A stretch of DNA of 64,000 nucleotides from Sinorhizobium meliloti (GTDB taxonomy: Bacteria; Pseudomonadota; Alphaproteobacteria; Rhizobiales; Rhizobiaceae): positions 1,307,976 through 1,371,975 of the forward strand of contig NZ_CP141212.1 of NCBI RefSeq assembly GCF_035610345.1, given 5' to 3'. The notes below the pieces were generated by a model. That model was not told the DNA's origin and did not search any database. It worked only from the letters and a program-made list of their open reading frames with translations. Shown in pieces: positions 10,748 through 21,003 of the stretch (positions within the stretch are counted from its first letter, which is position 1; each line of letters opens with the position of its first letter). Made by a program: the position numbers and the translations under genes.

Positions 10748-11170
10748 TTGCGAAATAAACTTTCCCTGGCCGTTTTTCTCGCCTTGGCGACCCCGGCCCT
10801 TGCCGAAAAACCGATGACGGTCTGGCGCGATCCGGATTGCGGCTGCTGCGACGCCTACGTCGATTACCTGCGCTCCGAGAACTTCGAGGTTCACGTGATC
10901 GATGACCGCGACTTCGTCAACCGTTCGGTGGCGGCGGGGGTGCCTGAGCGTGGCATGGGTTGCCACCTGGCGGAAATCGACGGCTATACCCTGAGCGGTC
11001 TGATACCGGCCGATATCATCCGGCGTTTGCTCCATGAACGCCCCGCCGTCACGGGTATCACGCTGCCGGGCATGCCGGCGAATGCGCCGGGTATGGCTTC
11101 CAAAAAGACGGGGTCGTTGCGCATCTTTTCTTTCGGTCCCGACGGCCCGGCGGTCTATTCCGATGAGTGA
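10748..11170 (+). CDS. DUF411 periplasmic metal-binding protein
   Basis: 140 residues with a short signal peptide (LSLAVFLALATPALA). The mature protein shows the DUF411 hallmarks: VWRDPDCGCCDAYVDYL near its start and GMGCHLAEIDGYTLSGLIPADIIRRLL in the middle. The cysteines plus a C-terminal Met-containing GMPANAPGM segment suggest Cu(I) binding; DUF411 genes are commonly linked to copper and silver resistance. The start is TTG, preceded by GAAGGAG at about 7 bp. It is closely spaced with neighbours on both sides. Confidence 0.85.
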   Translation: MRNKLSLAVFLALATPALAEKPMTVWRDPDCGCCDAYVDYLRSENFEVHVIDDRDFVNRSVAAGVPERGMGCHLAEIDGYTLSGLIPADIIRRLLHERPAVTGITLPGMPANAPGMASKKTGSLRIFSFGPDGPAVYSDE

Positions 11171-11188
11171 GCAGCGGAGGCGGGGCCG

Positions 11189-11689
11189 ATGCGTGTGCGC
11201 AAACTCATGACGGCCTTTGTCGCGGCGGGCATCGGCGCTGCGGGCTGGTTTGCCGCCGCTGCGCAGCGGCCGGTGGCCAACGGCCTGACCTTTCTGGGGG
11301 AGGCCGTCACGTCCGAACAGATCGACGTTGGACAGGCGATCTACCAGGACCATTGCGCCTCTTGCCACGGAGTGCGGCTGGAAGGAGAGCCTGACTGGCG
11401 ACGGAGAAAAGCGAGCGGCCGCATGCCCGCGCCGCCGCATGATGCAACCGGACATACCTGGCATCATTCGGATCAGGAGCTGTTCACCTTCACCAAATCG
11501 GGTCTCGGCGCGGTTCTACCGGACTACGAAAGCGATATGCCCGCTTTTGGGGGGCTGCTGACCGATGCCGAGATCACCGCGGTTCTGGGGTTCATCAAGA
11601 GCAGGTGGCCGGAGCGCCAGCGCAAAATACAGACCCGGATCACCGCGGGCGACGGGCAGAGCCAAGAACAACGGGAGACTCGAAAATGA
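11189..11689 (+). CDS. Exported c-type cytochrome
   Basis: 166 residues. An N-terminal hydrophobic signal or anchor (MTAFVAAGIGAAGWFAAAA) is followed by one class I cytochrome c domain. The haem site is CASCHG within YQDHCASCHGVRLEG, and the probable axial methionine lies in DMPAFGG. It starts 18 bp after the DUF411 gene and its stop overlaps the next ATG (ATGA), so it is part of the operon. The redox partner is unknown; in this context it may take part in periplasmic copper oxidation or electron removal. Confidence 0.85.
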   Translation: MRVRKLMTAFVAAGIGAAGWFAAAAQRPVANGLTFLGEAVTSEQIDVGQAIYQDHCASCHGVRLEGEPDWRRRKASGRMPAPPHDATGHTWHHSDQELFTFTKSGLGAVLPDYESDMPAFGGLLTDAEITAVLGFIKSRWPERQRKIQTRITAGDGQSQEQRETRK

Positions 11690-11949
11690 GTGAAATCGTA
11701 AAAACCGCCAGCACGAGGCAAGTAGCTGGCCTGCGGATGCCGTTCGGCCGCCGCGGCTGGATCCTTGTCGGACTGGGCGTTGCCGGAACCGGCCTGGCCG
11801 CAAATTGGGACTGGCTCGCAGCGGCGGGTGTGGCCCCCATTCTCTTGAGCCTCGCGCCCTGCGCGGTGATGTGTGCCACCGGATATTGCGTCATGTGCCG
11901 AAGCAAGAAGCCGGCCGATGCATCGGCCACCGATGAACGAACCAAGTGA
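11686..11949 (+). CDS. Small membrane protein with C-terminal cysteine cluster
   Basis: 87 residues with two hydrophobic segments (GWILVGLGVAGTGLA and LAAAGVAPILLSLAPCAVMCATGYCVM). Four cysteines occur as C-x3-C-x4-C-x2-C at the end of the second helix, where a metal could be bound or relayed. The ATG at 11686 overlaps the cytochrome stop, which fixes the start; the open frame upstream lies in another gene. I know no named family for it. Its coupling to DUF411 and cytochrome c genes suggests a role in the same metal-handling system. Confidence 0.7.
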   Translation: MSEIVKTASTRQVAGLRMPFGRRGWILVGLGVAGTGLAANWDWLAAAGVAPILLSLAPCAVMCATGYCVMCRSKKPADASATDERTK

Positions 11950-11970
11950 CCAGAGAAAGGAGAGACCAGG

Positions 11971-12267
11971 ATGAATACCATTACGAAGCTAACGCTTTCA
12001 GCAGCACTGCTCATTGCAACCGCCGCCTATGCGAACCATAGCGCGCCCCCCGTCGCGAAAGACGAGGCGGTTAAGGGCGGCATGGATATGATGGGTGGCG
12101 ACATGTCCGGAATGAAGGGCATGATGGACATGATGCGCGCCATGGGGCCGATGATGGAGGCATGCGCGGGGATGATGAAGCAGATGGCTCATCATCATCC
12201 GCTGCACGGCGACGAAGCGGCTCCGGCCACCGAACGGGAAGCAAAGCCTTTGCCGCAGGACCGCTGA
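11971..12267 (+). CDS. Met/His-rich exported protein, probable Cu(I)/Ag(I) binder
   Basis: 98 residues. A cleavable signal peptide (LTLSAALLIATAAYA) precedes a region of about 45 residues that is extraordinarily methionine-rich: repeated MxxM and MM units (GGMDMMGGDMSGMKGMMDMM, then MGPMM, GMMKQM) ending in HHHPLH. Such Met clusters bind soft monovalent metals, as in CopK-, CusF- or CopA-type periplasmic proteins. A strong GAAAGGAGAG site lies upstream. It is the last gene of the cluster. Function is inferred from composition and neighbours. Confidence 0.75.
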   Translation: MNTITKLTLSAALLIATAAYANHSAPPVAKDEAVKGGMDMMGGDMSGMKGMMDMMRAMGPMMEACAGMMKQMAHHHPLHGDEAAPATEREAKPLPQDR

Positions 12268-12463
12268 CGCAACTCCGTAGGATACTAGACGAGGGCGGTC
12301 TCTCGAAGGACCAACGGGGGGGCCGCCTTCAACGCTCTTTCACCCCTAAAATATGACGTAGCAGAACCGGGGGGGCGGGAAGCTTGCAGGCCGGCCGGCG
12401 CGTTTGCGCACTTGACAGACAGATTATTGACGTTTTCTCGCGCCTGCTTCGCCCGGAGGGGGC
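12268..12463. other. Intergenic stretch after the copper-like cluster
   Basis: No gene is evident. The stretch is G/C-tract rich (runs of seven G at 12314 and 12370) and contains a TTGACA hexamer at 12412 without a convincing -10. No terminator with a U-tract was recognised directly after the Met-rich gene. Confidence 0.4.
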
Positions 12464-12469
12464 GATGAA

Positions 12470-12623
12470 AAACCAAAAAAAAACAAGGCCAAAGCCTTGT
12501 TTTTTAAGTGTCGCGTGATCTTTAATCCGTTTCCGGCGGCAGCGAACGAGCGCGCCTAAGATCTTATCCTCCCAAGACTTGACCGCGAATTTCGGCAAGA
12601 ATTTGGTCTTCCTGCCTGTTTTG
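12470..12623 (-). ncRNA. Candidate minus-strand trans-acting sRNA (possibly alpha-r9 family)
   Basis: A promoter-like pair on the minus strand (-10 TAATTT at 12636-12631, -35 ATGACA at 12659-12654, 17-bp spacer) predicts a start near 12623. A hairpin CAAGGC-TTTG-GCCTTG followed by nine T on the minus strand (12489-12475) gives a strong intrinsic terminator, so the transcript would be about 150 nt. The ORF readable through it runs past the terminator, arguing against coding. From memory, S. meliloti has an alpha-r9 sRNA of about this size next to proS; identity was not verified. Confidence 0.6.
12478..12505 (-). terminator. Intrinsic terminator, usable on both strands
   Basis: Twelve-bp stem AAAAAACAAGGC / GCCTTGTTTTTT with a CAAA loop. 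On the minus strand it is followed by a nine-T tract and a second T-run, ending the candidate sRNA. On the plus strand it has six T and could also block read-through from the metal cluster into proS. Confidence 0.85.
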
Positions 12624-12630
12624 TGAGCCG

Positions 12631-12659
12631 AAATTAGCTCAAACCTTGGGCGCTGTCAT
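12631..12659 (-). promoter_or_regulatory. Promoter of the minus-strand sRNA
   Basis: Reading leftwards: -35 ATGACA (12659-12654), 17-bp spacer, -10 TAATTT (12636-12631). The spacing is ideal for the housekeeping sigma factor, and transcription from it reaches the T9 terminator after about 150 nt. Confidence 0.5.
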
Positions 12660-12703
12660 CTGCTTTTTTTGCATTTTTGCTACAGTCGGGTAAAATTTTT
12701 CCG

Positions 12704-12733
12704 TTGACACCAACTGTCTTCGTCCTGTTACTA
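12704..12733 (+). promoter_or_regulatory. Housekeeping-type promoter upstream of proS
   Basis: TTGACA at 12704-12709, 18-bp spacer, TTACTA at 12728-12733. It would start an mRNA leader of about 270 nt before proS. It lies back to back with the sRNA promoter on the other strand. Confidence 0.5.
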
Positions 12734-12739
12734 GCGTGC

Positions 12740-13013
12740 TCTTTTGCCGCAGGGTCGCGACCCGTATTTCTCATCCGGGTTATGTGTCGACGCAGCGATA
12801 GCCGGCCTTAAGGCAGGGTTCCCTTCCGCGCGCGAAGCGGCTATGAACGCTGAACTCGAAAGGCTCCCGTCGATGCGTCGCCGGGAAAATCAAGAGCCCT
12901 GTTAGAATGGCAACAGCTGCCTACCCTGATCTCAGGCGAAGGAGCGGCCGAAGCACAACGTCATTTTGCCTGAATCCGTCGATAGTGCGAATTCACCAGT
13001 TCTGGAACCCGTC
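12740..13013 (+). other. Long, structured 5' leader of proS
   Basis: No gene is supported here. The stretch contains a perfect 12-bp palindrome GGGTCGCGACCC (12753-12764) and nested complementary pairs: GACGCA near 12789 with TGCGTC near 12880, enclosing ATAGCC with GGCTAT. This suggests a folded leader RNA of roughly 150 nt. A 20-codon ATG ORF at 12843 is readable but has no good ribosome site. No known riboswitch core was recognised. Confidence 0.35.
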
Positions 13014-14342
13014 ATGCGCCTGTCCCGCTTTTTCATGCCCATCTTGAAGGAAAATCCGAAGGAAGCGGAAATCGTTTCCCATCGACTGATGCTGAGGACA
13101 GGCATGGTCCGCCAGCAGTCCGCGGGCATCTATACGTGGCTGCCGCTCGGCAAGCGCGTGCTGGACAAGGTGAATGCGATCATTCGCGAGGAGCAGAACC
13201 GTTCCGGCGCCATCGAACTGCTGATGCCGACACTGCAGTCGGCGGAGCTCTGGCAGGAGAGCGGGCGCTATGACGCCTATGGCAAGGAGATGCTGCGCAT
13301 CAAGGACCGGCAGGACCGGCCGATGCTTTACGGACCGACGAACGAGGAGATGATCACCGACATCTTCCGCTCCTACGTCAAGTCCTACCGCCATCTGCCG
13401 CTGAACCTCTATCATATTCAGCTGAAGTTCCGTGACGAGATCCGTCCGCGCTTCGGCACCATGCGCTCGCGCGAGTTTCTGATGAAGGACGCCTATTCCT
13501 TCGATCTCGACCGGGCAGGGGCGGAGCACGCCTATAACAAGATGTTTGCCGCCTATCTCCGCACCTTCGACCGGATGGGCCTGCGCGCCATACCGATGCG
13601 TGCCGACACGGGCCCGATCGGCGGGAATCTCAGCCACGAGTTCATCATCCTTGCCGACACGGGCGAGTCCGAGGTGTTCTGCCACAAGGACTTCCTCGGC
13701 TTCGACATTCCGGGCGAGGATACGAATTTCGACGACGTCGCGGGCCTGAAGACGATCTTCGACAAGTGGACGTCGCGCTATGCGGCGACCTCGGAAATGC
13801 ACGACGAGGCCGCCTTCGGCGCCATCCCCGAAGGCGAACGCCTGTCCGCGCGCGGCATCGAGGTGGGTCACATCTTCTATTTCGGCACCAAATATTCCGA
13901 GGCGATGGGTGCGAAGGTGCTCGGGCCGGACGGCAAGGAACACACGGTGCACATGGGCTCCTATGGTATCGGTCCGACCCGCCTGGTGCCGGCGATCATC
14001 GAAGCTTCGCATGACGAGAACGGCATCATCTGGCCGAAAGCGATCGCTCCCTTCGACGTCGTCGTCATCAACATGAAAACGGGCGATGACGCTTGCGATG
14101 CGGCTTGCGGCAGGGTCTACTCCGATCTCGGCAAGGCTGGATTCGACGTTCTTCTTGATGACACCGACGAGCGCGCCGGCGGGAAGTTCGCGACCGCCGA
14201 CCTTATCGGCGTGCCGGTGCAGGTGATCGTCGGACCGCGTTCGATCGCGAACGGCGAAGTCGAAGTGAAGGACCGCAGGACCGGCGCGCGGGAGACGATG
14301 ACCGTCGAAGCGGCGATCAACAAACTGGTCGCGGCGAGATAA
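13014..14342 (+). CDS. proS: Prolyl-tRNA synthetase, short alphaproteobacterial form
   Basis: Charges tRNA-Pro. The protein is 442 residues, the length of the compact ProS that lacks the YbaK-like editing insertion. Class II motif 1 lies around [21 protein letters not shown], motif 2 around [32 protein letters not shown], and motif 3 at [16 protein letters not shown]. An anticodon-binding domain follows. The ATG at 13014 (MRLSRFFMP) matches the usual start; 16 upstream in-frame codons from 12966 are not conserved-looking. It is followed by lolC/E and lolD in the arrangement common in this order. Confidence 0.96.
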   Translation: MRLSRFFMPILKENPKEAEIVSHRLMLRTGMVRQQSAGIYTWLPLGKRVLDKVNAIIREEQNRSGAIELLMPTLQSAELWQESGRYDAYGKEMLRIKDRQDRPMLYGPTNEEMITDIFRSYVKSYRHLPLNLYHIQLKFRDEIRPRFGTMRSREFLMKDAYSFDLDRAGAEHAYNKMFAAYLRTFDRMGLRAIPMRADTGPIGGNLSHEFIILADTGESEVFCHKDFLGFDIPGEDTNFDDVAGLKTIFDKWTSRYAATSEMHDEAAFGAIPEGERLSARGIEVGHIFYFGTKYSEAMGAKVLGPDGKEHTVHMGSYGIGPTRLVPAIIEASHDENGIIWPKAIAPFDVVVINMKTGDDACDAACGRVYSDLGKAGFDVLLDDTDERAGGKFATADLIGVPVQVIVGPRSIANGEVEVKDRRTGARETMTVEAAINKLVAAR

Positions 14343-14360
14343 CAGACGAAGGGATCGATG

Positions 14361-15671
14361 ATGACCGCGGCGACGGATGAGCAAGTGCAGGCTGCCGCTC
14401 CATCCAGCATATCTTCCAGCCGTCCCTTCTCCGCCTTCGAGCGTATGGTCGCCTGGCGCTACCTGCGTTCGCGGCGCAAGGAAGCGTTCATCTCGGTCAT
14501 TGCCGGCTTTTCCTTCATAGGGATCATGCTTGGGGTGGGAACGCTGATCATCGTCATGGCGGTGATGAACGGCTTCCGAACCGAGCTCATTTCGCGCATT
14601 CTCGGCATGAACGGCCATATGATCGTCCAGCCTTTGGACGGCCCGCTCACCAATTATGCCGATCTTGCCACCAATTTCTCCGCCGTTCCGGGCGTGACCA
14701 TGGCCATTCCGATCGTCGAGGGCCAGGTTCTCGCGCAAGGCCTGGGCGATGCGTCGACGGGTGCGCTCGTTCGCGGGATACGCGCCGACGACCTCACCAA
14801 GCTGAAGTCGATCTCGGGAAATATTCAGTCCGGCGACCTCGTCGGCTTCGCCTCGGGCAGCGGCGTCGCCATCGGCTCGCGCATGGCCGAGCAGCTGGGC
14901 ATCCGGGTGGGTGGGACGATCACGCTCACCTCGCCGAACGGCGACGTCACGCCGATGGGCATGAATCCGAGGGTCAAGGCCTATACCGTCTCGGCCATCT
15001 TCGAGATGGGCATGTCGGAATACGACGCCACCATCATCTTCATGCCGCTCGAGGAAGCGCAGCTCTATTTCAATGCCGAAGGCCTCGTCCAGTCGATCGA
15101 GATATTCGCCGAGCATCCGGACGCGGTCGATGAGCTTCGGAAGCCGGTGGAGGATGCCGCCGGCCGGCAGATATTCATTACGGACTGGCGCGAGCGCAAC
15201 AGAACATTCTTTTCCGCGCTCGAGGTGGAACGGAACGTGATGTTCATGATCCTGACGCTGATCGTGCTGGTCGCGGCGCTGAACATCATCTCCGGCCTGA
15301 TCATGCTGGTGAAGGACAAGGGCAGCGATATCGCGATCCTTAGGACGATGGGCGCGACCTCCGGCTCGGTGATGCGCATCTTCTTCATGACGGGCGCCGC
15401 AATCGGGGTCACGGGAACCATCGCGGGCGTCGTCCTCGGGGTCGTCGTCTGCCTCAACATCGAGTCGATCCGCCAGTTCTTCTCCTGGGTGTCCGGCGCC
15501 ACGCTCTTCGATCCGGAGCTCTATTTCCTCAGCCAGCTTCCGGCCGATATGAACGCCGACGAGACCGTCACCGTCGTCGTCATGGCGCTTGCGCTTTCCT
15601 TCCTTGCCACGATCTTCCCGGCCTGGCGCGCCTCGCGCCTCGATCCGGTGCAGGCCCTGCGGTACGAATAA
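14361..15671 (+). CDS. lolC: Lipoprotein-releasing ABC transporter permease (LolC/LolE family)
   Basis: Inner-membrane permease of the Lol system that extracts outer-membrane lipoproteins and passes them to LolA. It has 436 residues: one transmembrane helix near the N-terminus (AFISVIAGFSFIGIMLGVGTLIIVMAVMN), a periplasmic MacB-like domain of about 200 residues, and three C-terminal helices (FtsX fold), including the coupling region KDKGSDIAILRTMGATSGSVMRIF. Start taken at ATG 14361, 7 bp from AAGGGA; ATG 14358 is equally readable. A single permease gene suggests a LolF-type homodimer. lolD follows after 17 bp. Confidence 0.93.
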   Translation: MTAATDEQVQAAAPSSISSSRPFSAFERMVAWRYLRSRRKEAFISVIAGFSFIGIMLGVGTLIIVMAVMNGFRTELISRILGMNGHMIVQPLDGPLTNYADLATNFSAVPGVTMAIPIVEGQVLAQGLGDASTGALVRGIRADDLTKLKSISGNIQSGDLVGFASGSGVAIGSRMAEQLGIRVGGTITLTSPNGDVTPMGMNPRVKAYTVSAIFEMGMSEYDATIIFMPLEEAQLYFNAEGLVQSIEIFAEHPDAVDELRKPVEDAAGRQIFITDWRERNRTFFSALEVERNVMFMILTLIVLVAALNIISGLIMLVKDKGSDIAILRTMGATSGSVMRIFFMTGAAIGVTGTIAGVVLGVVVCLNIESIRQFFSWVSGATLFDPELYFLSQLPADMNADETVTVVVMALALSFLATIFPAWRASRLDPVQALRYE

Positions 15672-15688
15672 CAAGGACAACAGCTTAA

Positions 15689-16375
15689 ATGAATGCGCGC
15701 GTGGCACTGCAGCTCTCCGGCATCGAGCGGCACTATGGCGAGGGCGACACGTTTCTGCCGATCCTCAAGGGAGCCGACCTGACGTTGCGAAGCGGCGAGA
15801 CGGTCGCCCTCGTGGCCCCGTCCGGTACCGGAAAGTCGACATTGCTTCATATCGCCGGGCTGCTCGAACACCCGGACGAGGGCGAGGTGCTCGTGAACGG
15901 CACCTCCTGCAACGGGCTCAGCGACGACCGGCGAACCGCCATCCGCCGCAACGAGATCGGCTTCGTCTACCAGTTCCATCATCTCCTGCCGGAATTCTCG
16001 GCGCTGGAGAACATCATGATGCCGCAACTGATCGCCGGATTGCCCAAGGCCGAGGCGGCGGAGCGGGCATCGGCCCTCCTGGACTATATGCGCATCGGCC
16101 ATCGCGGCAGCCACCGCCCGACCGAGCTTTCCGGCGGCGAGCAGCAGCGCGTCGCCATCGCCAGGGCGGTCGCCAATGCGCCGCTCATCCTTCTGGCGGA
16201 CGAGCCGACCGGCAACCTCGACCCCGAGACGGCCGGCTATGTGTTCGAGGCGCTGGAAGCCCTGGCGCGCCAGTCCGGGCTCGCGGCGCTGATCGCCACC
16301 CACAATCACGAACTCGCTTCACTCATGGATCGCCGCGTCACCATCGAGGACGGCAAGGTCGTCGAACTGAAATAG
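15689..16375 (+). CDS. lolD: Lipoprotein-releasing ABC transporter ATP-binding protein
   Basis: ATPase partner of the adjacent permease, 228 residues. Walker A is APSGTGKST (the first glycine of the usual GxxGxGKST is Ala), the Q-loop lies in [17 protein letters not shown], the signature is [14 protein letters not shown], Walker B is [13 protein letters not shown] and the H-loop is ATHNHEL. No terminator with a U-tract was recognised after it. Confidence 0.95.
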   Translation: MNARVALQLSGIERHYGEGDTFLPILKGADLTLRSGETVALVAPSGTGKSTLLHIAGLLEHPDEGEVLVNGTSCNGLSDDRRTAIRRNEIGFVYQFHHLLPEFSALENIMMPQLIAGLPKAEAAERASALLDYMRIGHRGSHRPTELSGGEQQRVAIARAVANAPLILLADEPTGNLDPETAGYVFEALEALARQSGLAALIATHNHELASLMDRRVTIEDGKVVELK

Positions 16376-16566
16376 TTCGGCCGCCGCTGCGCCTACTTGG
16401 CTCCGACCTCACTCGCGGCGCGGTCACCCGCCTCGGGCTGCGCTCCTTGCATGTTCCATTCGAGGCGTGTCGACCCTCGGAAGGGCATGCACGAATGCGG
16501 GCCGCCGGTGCACGTTAACCATAGCCACTGAATAGCGGGCCTTCTATGCAGACTTCCTTGACTATC

Positions 16567-16592
16567 GAACAAAATTAGAACAAAAAGGGAAC
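16567..16592 (+). promoter_or_regulatory. Triple LexA (SOS) box, GAAC repeated three times at 11-bp spacing
   Basis: GAAC at 16567-16570, 16578-16581 and 16589-16592, separated by exactly seven bases each time (AAAATTA and AAAAAGG). GAAC-N7-GAAC is the direct-repeat LexA operator of Rhizobium, Agrobacterium and Rhodobacter. Three in-register half-sites form two overlapping operators. A -35-like TTGACT lies just upstream at 16558-16563; no convincing -10 was found. The first start codon downstream is at 16615. Confidence 0.75.
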
Positions 16593-16614
16593 AGTAGCGG
16601 AAAGGAGACAAGTT

Positions 16615-16701
16615 ATGGCTGATTTCGTACGTGATCTTGCTGCCTTCGCCTCGATGAGCCTTTTCATCGTGAGCATCTCGGTAATCGCTCTCGGCCTGTG
16701 A
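16615..16701 (+). CDS. 28-residue membrane peptide under SOS control (SidA-like candidate)
   Basis: Short ORF of 28 codons plus TGA. AAAGGAG lies at ideal distance before the ATG. The N-terminal dozen residues (MADFVRDLAAFA) form a possible amphipathic helix; the rest (SMSLFIVSISVIALGL) is a single hydrophobic segment running to the C-terminus. The triple SOS box lies 22 bp upstream. Caulobacter SidA is a LexA-repressed 29-residue inner-membrane protein that blocks division during DNA damage. Size, topology and control match that description, but I cannot align the sequences, so homology is unproven. It lies between lolD and dnaE1. Confidence 0.7.
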   Translation: MADFVRDLAAFASMSLFIVSISVIALGL

Positions 16702-16852
16702 CCGGGATTTATCGAGCGTGCTCCGCGTTCCTGTCGAACGCACACTAAACACCACACGCCGGGCAAAAACCCCGGCGGCCCGTCCTTGAGACTGGACAGT
16801 TGGGACGGGAAACAGGATATCCTCGGCGCCGGACAAGAATCGGAGTGCGGCG

Positions 16853-20362
<3,510 letters not shown>

Positions 20363-20375
20363 GGCATGTCGAGAT

Positions 20376-20456
20376 TCATTTTGAGTTTATGACGGCTGCG
20401 AGATGGATAATGGCGTTGAAGCTCTGGTCGGTTTTGTCGCTTGAATACCTCGAGTA
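20376..20456 (-). pseudogene. Relic of an IS5-type transposase C-terminus
   Basis: On the minus strand 26 codons read YSRYSSDKTDQSFNAIIHLA followed by AVINSK and stop. This resembles the C-terminal end of IS5-family transposases (RYDKT....F.A.IHLAA pattern). No upstream transposase or terminal repeat remains. Confidence 0.4.
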
Positions 20457-20475
20457 CCGACCGTGCGCCACTCCA

Positions 20476-20509
20476 TTTGTCCTTTGATCGTAGCCGATCA
20501 AAGGACAAA
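20476..20509. repeat. 15-bp perfect inverted repeat
   Basis: TTTGTCCTTTGATCG / CGATCAAAGGACAAA with a TAGC loop. There is no U-tract on either side, so it is a repeat-family palindrome more than a classical terminator, though it could end dnaE1 mRNA. Confidence 0.7.
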
Positions 20510-20530
20510 AACATGCAGCAGCTCAAAGTG

Positions 20531-20569
20531 CTACAGCGACCTTTGCGCGTAAGGCGCGCGGCGCTGTAG
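20531..20569. repeat. Rhizobial palindromic intergenic element
   Basis: CTACAGCG ... CGCTGTAG outer stem with GCGCG-rich inner arms. The element resembles a CTACAGCG...GCGCTGTAG motif I recall from many rhizobial intergenic regions. It follows the 15-bp inverted repeat by 21 bp. Confidence 0.5.
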
Positions 20570-20601
20570 GAAACGTATCGGAGGACTGCAATCTCTCCTC
20601 A

Positions 20602-20718
20602 CCTCATCCCTGTGCTCGTCACAGGGATCCAGCAGCGCCGCGTCTGCGGCGCGGGAAGCGTTCTTTCAGCCCAAGGACTTGGTCTGGCTGGATTCCTGTG
20701 ACAAGCACAGGAATGAGG
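20602..20718 (+). repeat. RIME-like intergenic element, copy A
   Basis: 117-bp element beginning CCTCATCCCTGTGCTCGTCA and ending ACAAGCACAGGAATGAGG, with a central palindromic GCGCCGCGTCTGCGGCGC. It is nearly identical to the elements at 54197 and 54420. Size and two-palindrome design fit the Rhizobium-specific intergenic mosaic element RIME1. Confidence 0.75.
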
Positions 20719-20725
20719 AACTGGG

Positions 20726-20810
20726 ATGTGCGGCTACTACATCGAAGCGAAGCGGCACGCTGTATACGGGCGTGTCCCGGGACCCGTCGTGTCGCCTCGC
20801 TATCTTCACG
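20726..20810 (+). pseudogene. Decayed GIY-YIG endonuclease N-terminus, copy 1
   Basis: One frame reads MCGYYI and, after a frame change, another reads SKRSGTLYTGV, which together recall the start of small GIY-YIG nucleases (GYYxYILxSKRNGTLYTGVT). The segment directly abuts RIME copy A and recurs with the same internal lesion at 54323. Confidence 0.5.
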
Positions 20811-20848
20811 GTTTATGAAGCGCGCGCCGAGGGACCGCACCCTCTCCA

Positions 20849-20879
20849 CCTCATCTCTGTGACAAGCAGAGAGATGAGG
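20849..20879 (+). repeat. Residual second RIME (ends only)
   Basis: 31-bp CCTCATCTCTG ... AGAGATGAGG inverted repeat. It matches the two outer ends of the RIME element with the middle deleted, in the position where a complete second RIME stands at 54420. Confidence 0.5.
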
Positions 20880-20917
20880 ATGAGGGGAGACTATATCACC
20901 CCCTCGAAGAGCGGGCC

Positions 20918-20975
20918 TTTGCCGCTTGTCTCTTCGCCCCGCTTGCCGGGAGAAGGTAGGGCGACAAGGGGCAAA
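20918..20975. repeat. REP-like palindromic element
   Basis: Outer arms TTTGCCGCTTGTC / GACAAGGGGCAAA pair at 12 of 13 positions. The core (CTTCGCCCCGCTTGCCGGGAGAAGG) matches, in reverse orientation, the repeat at 63859-63909. It ends just before the L,D-transpeptidase stop. Confidence 0.55.
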
Positions 20976-21003
20976 CCAGGGTGCGGAAATCACCCCATGC
21001 CTT

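Noticed and set aside
12465..12518. 17-codon ORF (MKNQKKTRPKPCFLSVA) with a GGAGGGG site
   Set aside because: It runs across the terminator stem of the minus-strand sRNA; the A/T codons are explained by the stem, and no conservation can be shown.
12329..12598. 89-codon minus-strand ORF (MPKFAVKSWEDK...)
   Set aside because: It reads straight through a strong intrinsic terminator and has no ribosome site; a non-coding RNA fits better.
15835..15845. LolD Walker A with Ala in place of the first Gly as a sign of inactivation
   Set aside because: The essential GTGKST part, Walker B and signature motif are intact, and the position tolerates Ala in this family.
16514..16521. TTAACCAT CtrA half-site upstream of the SOS-boxed peptide
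   Set aside because: There is no second TTAA at the required seven-base spacing.
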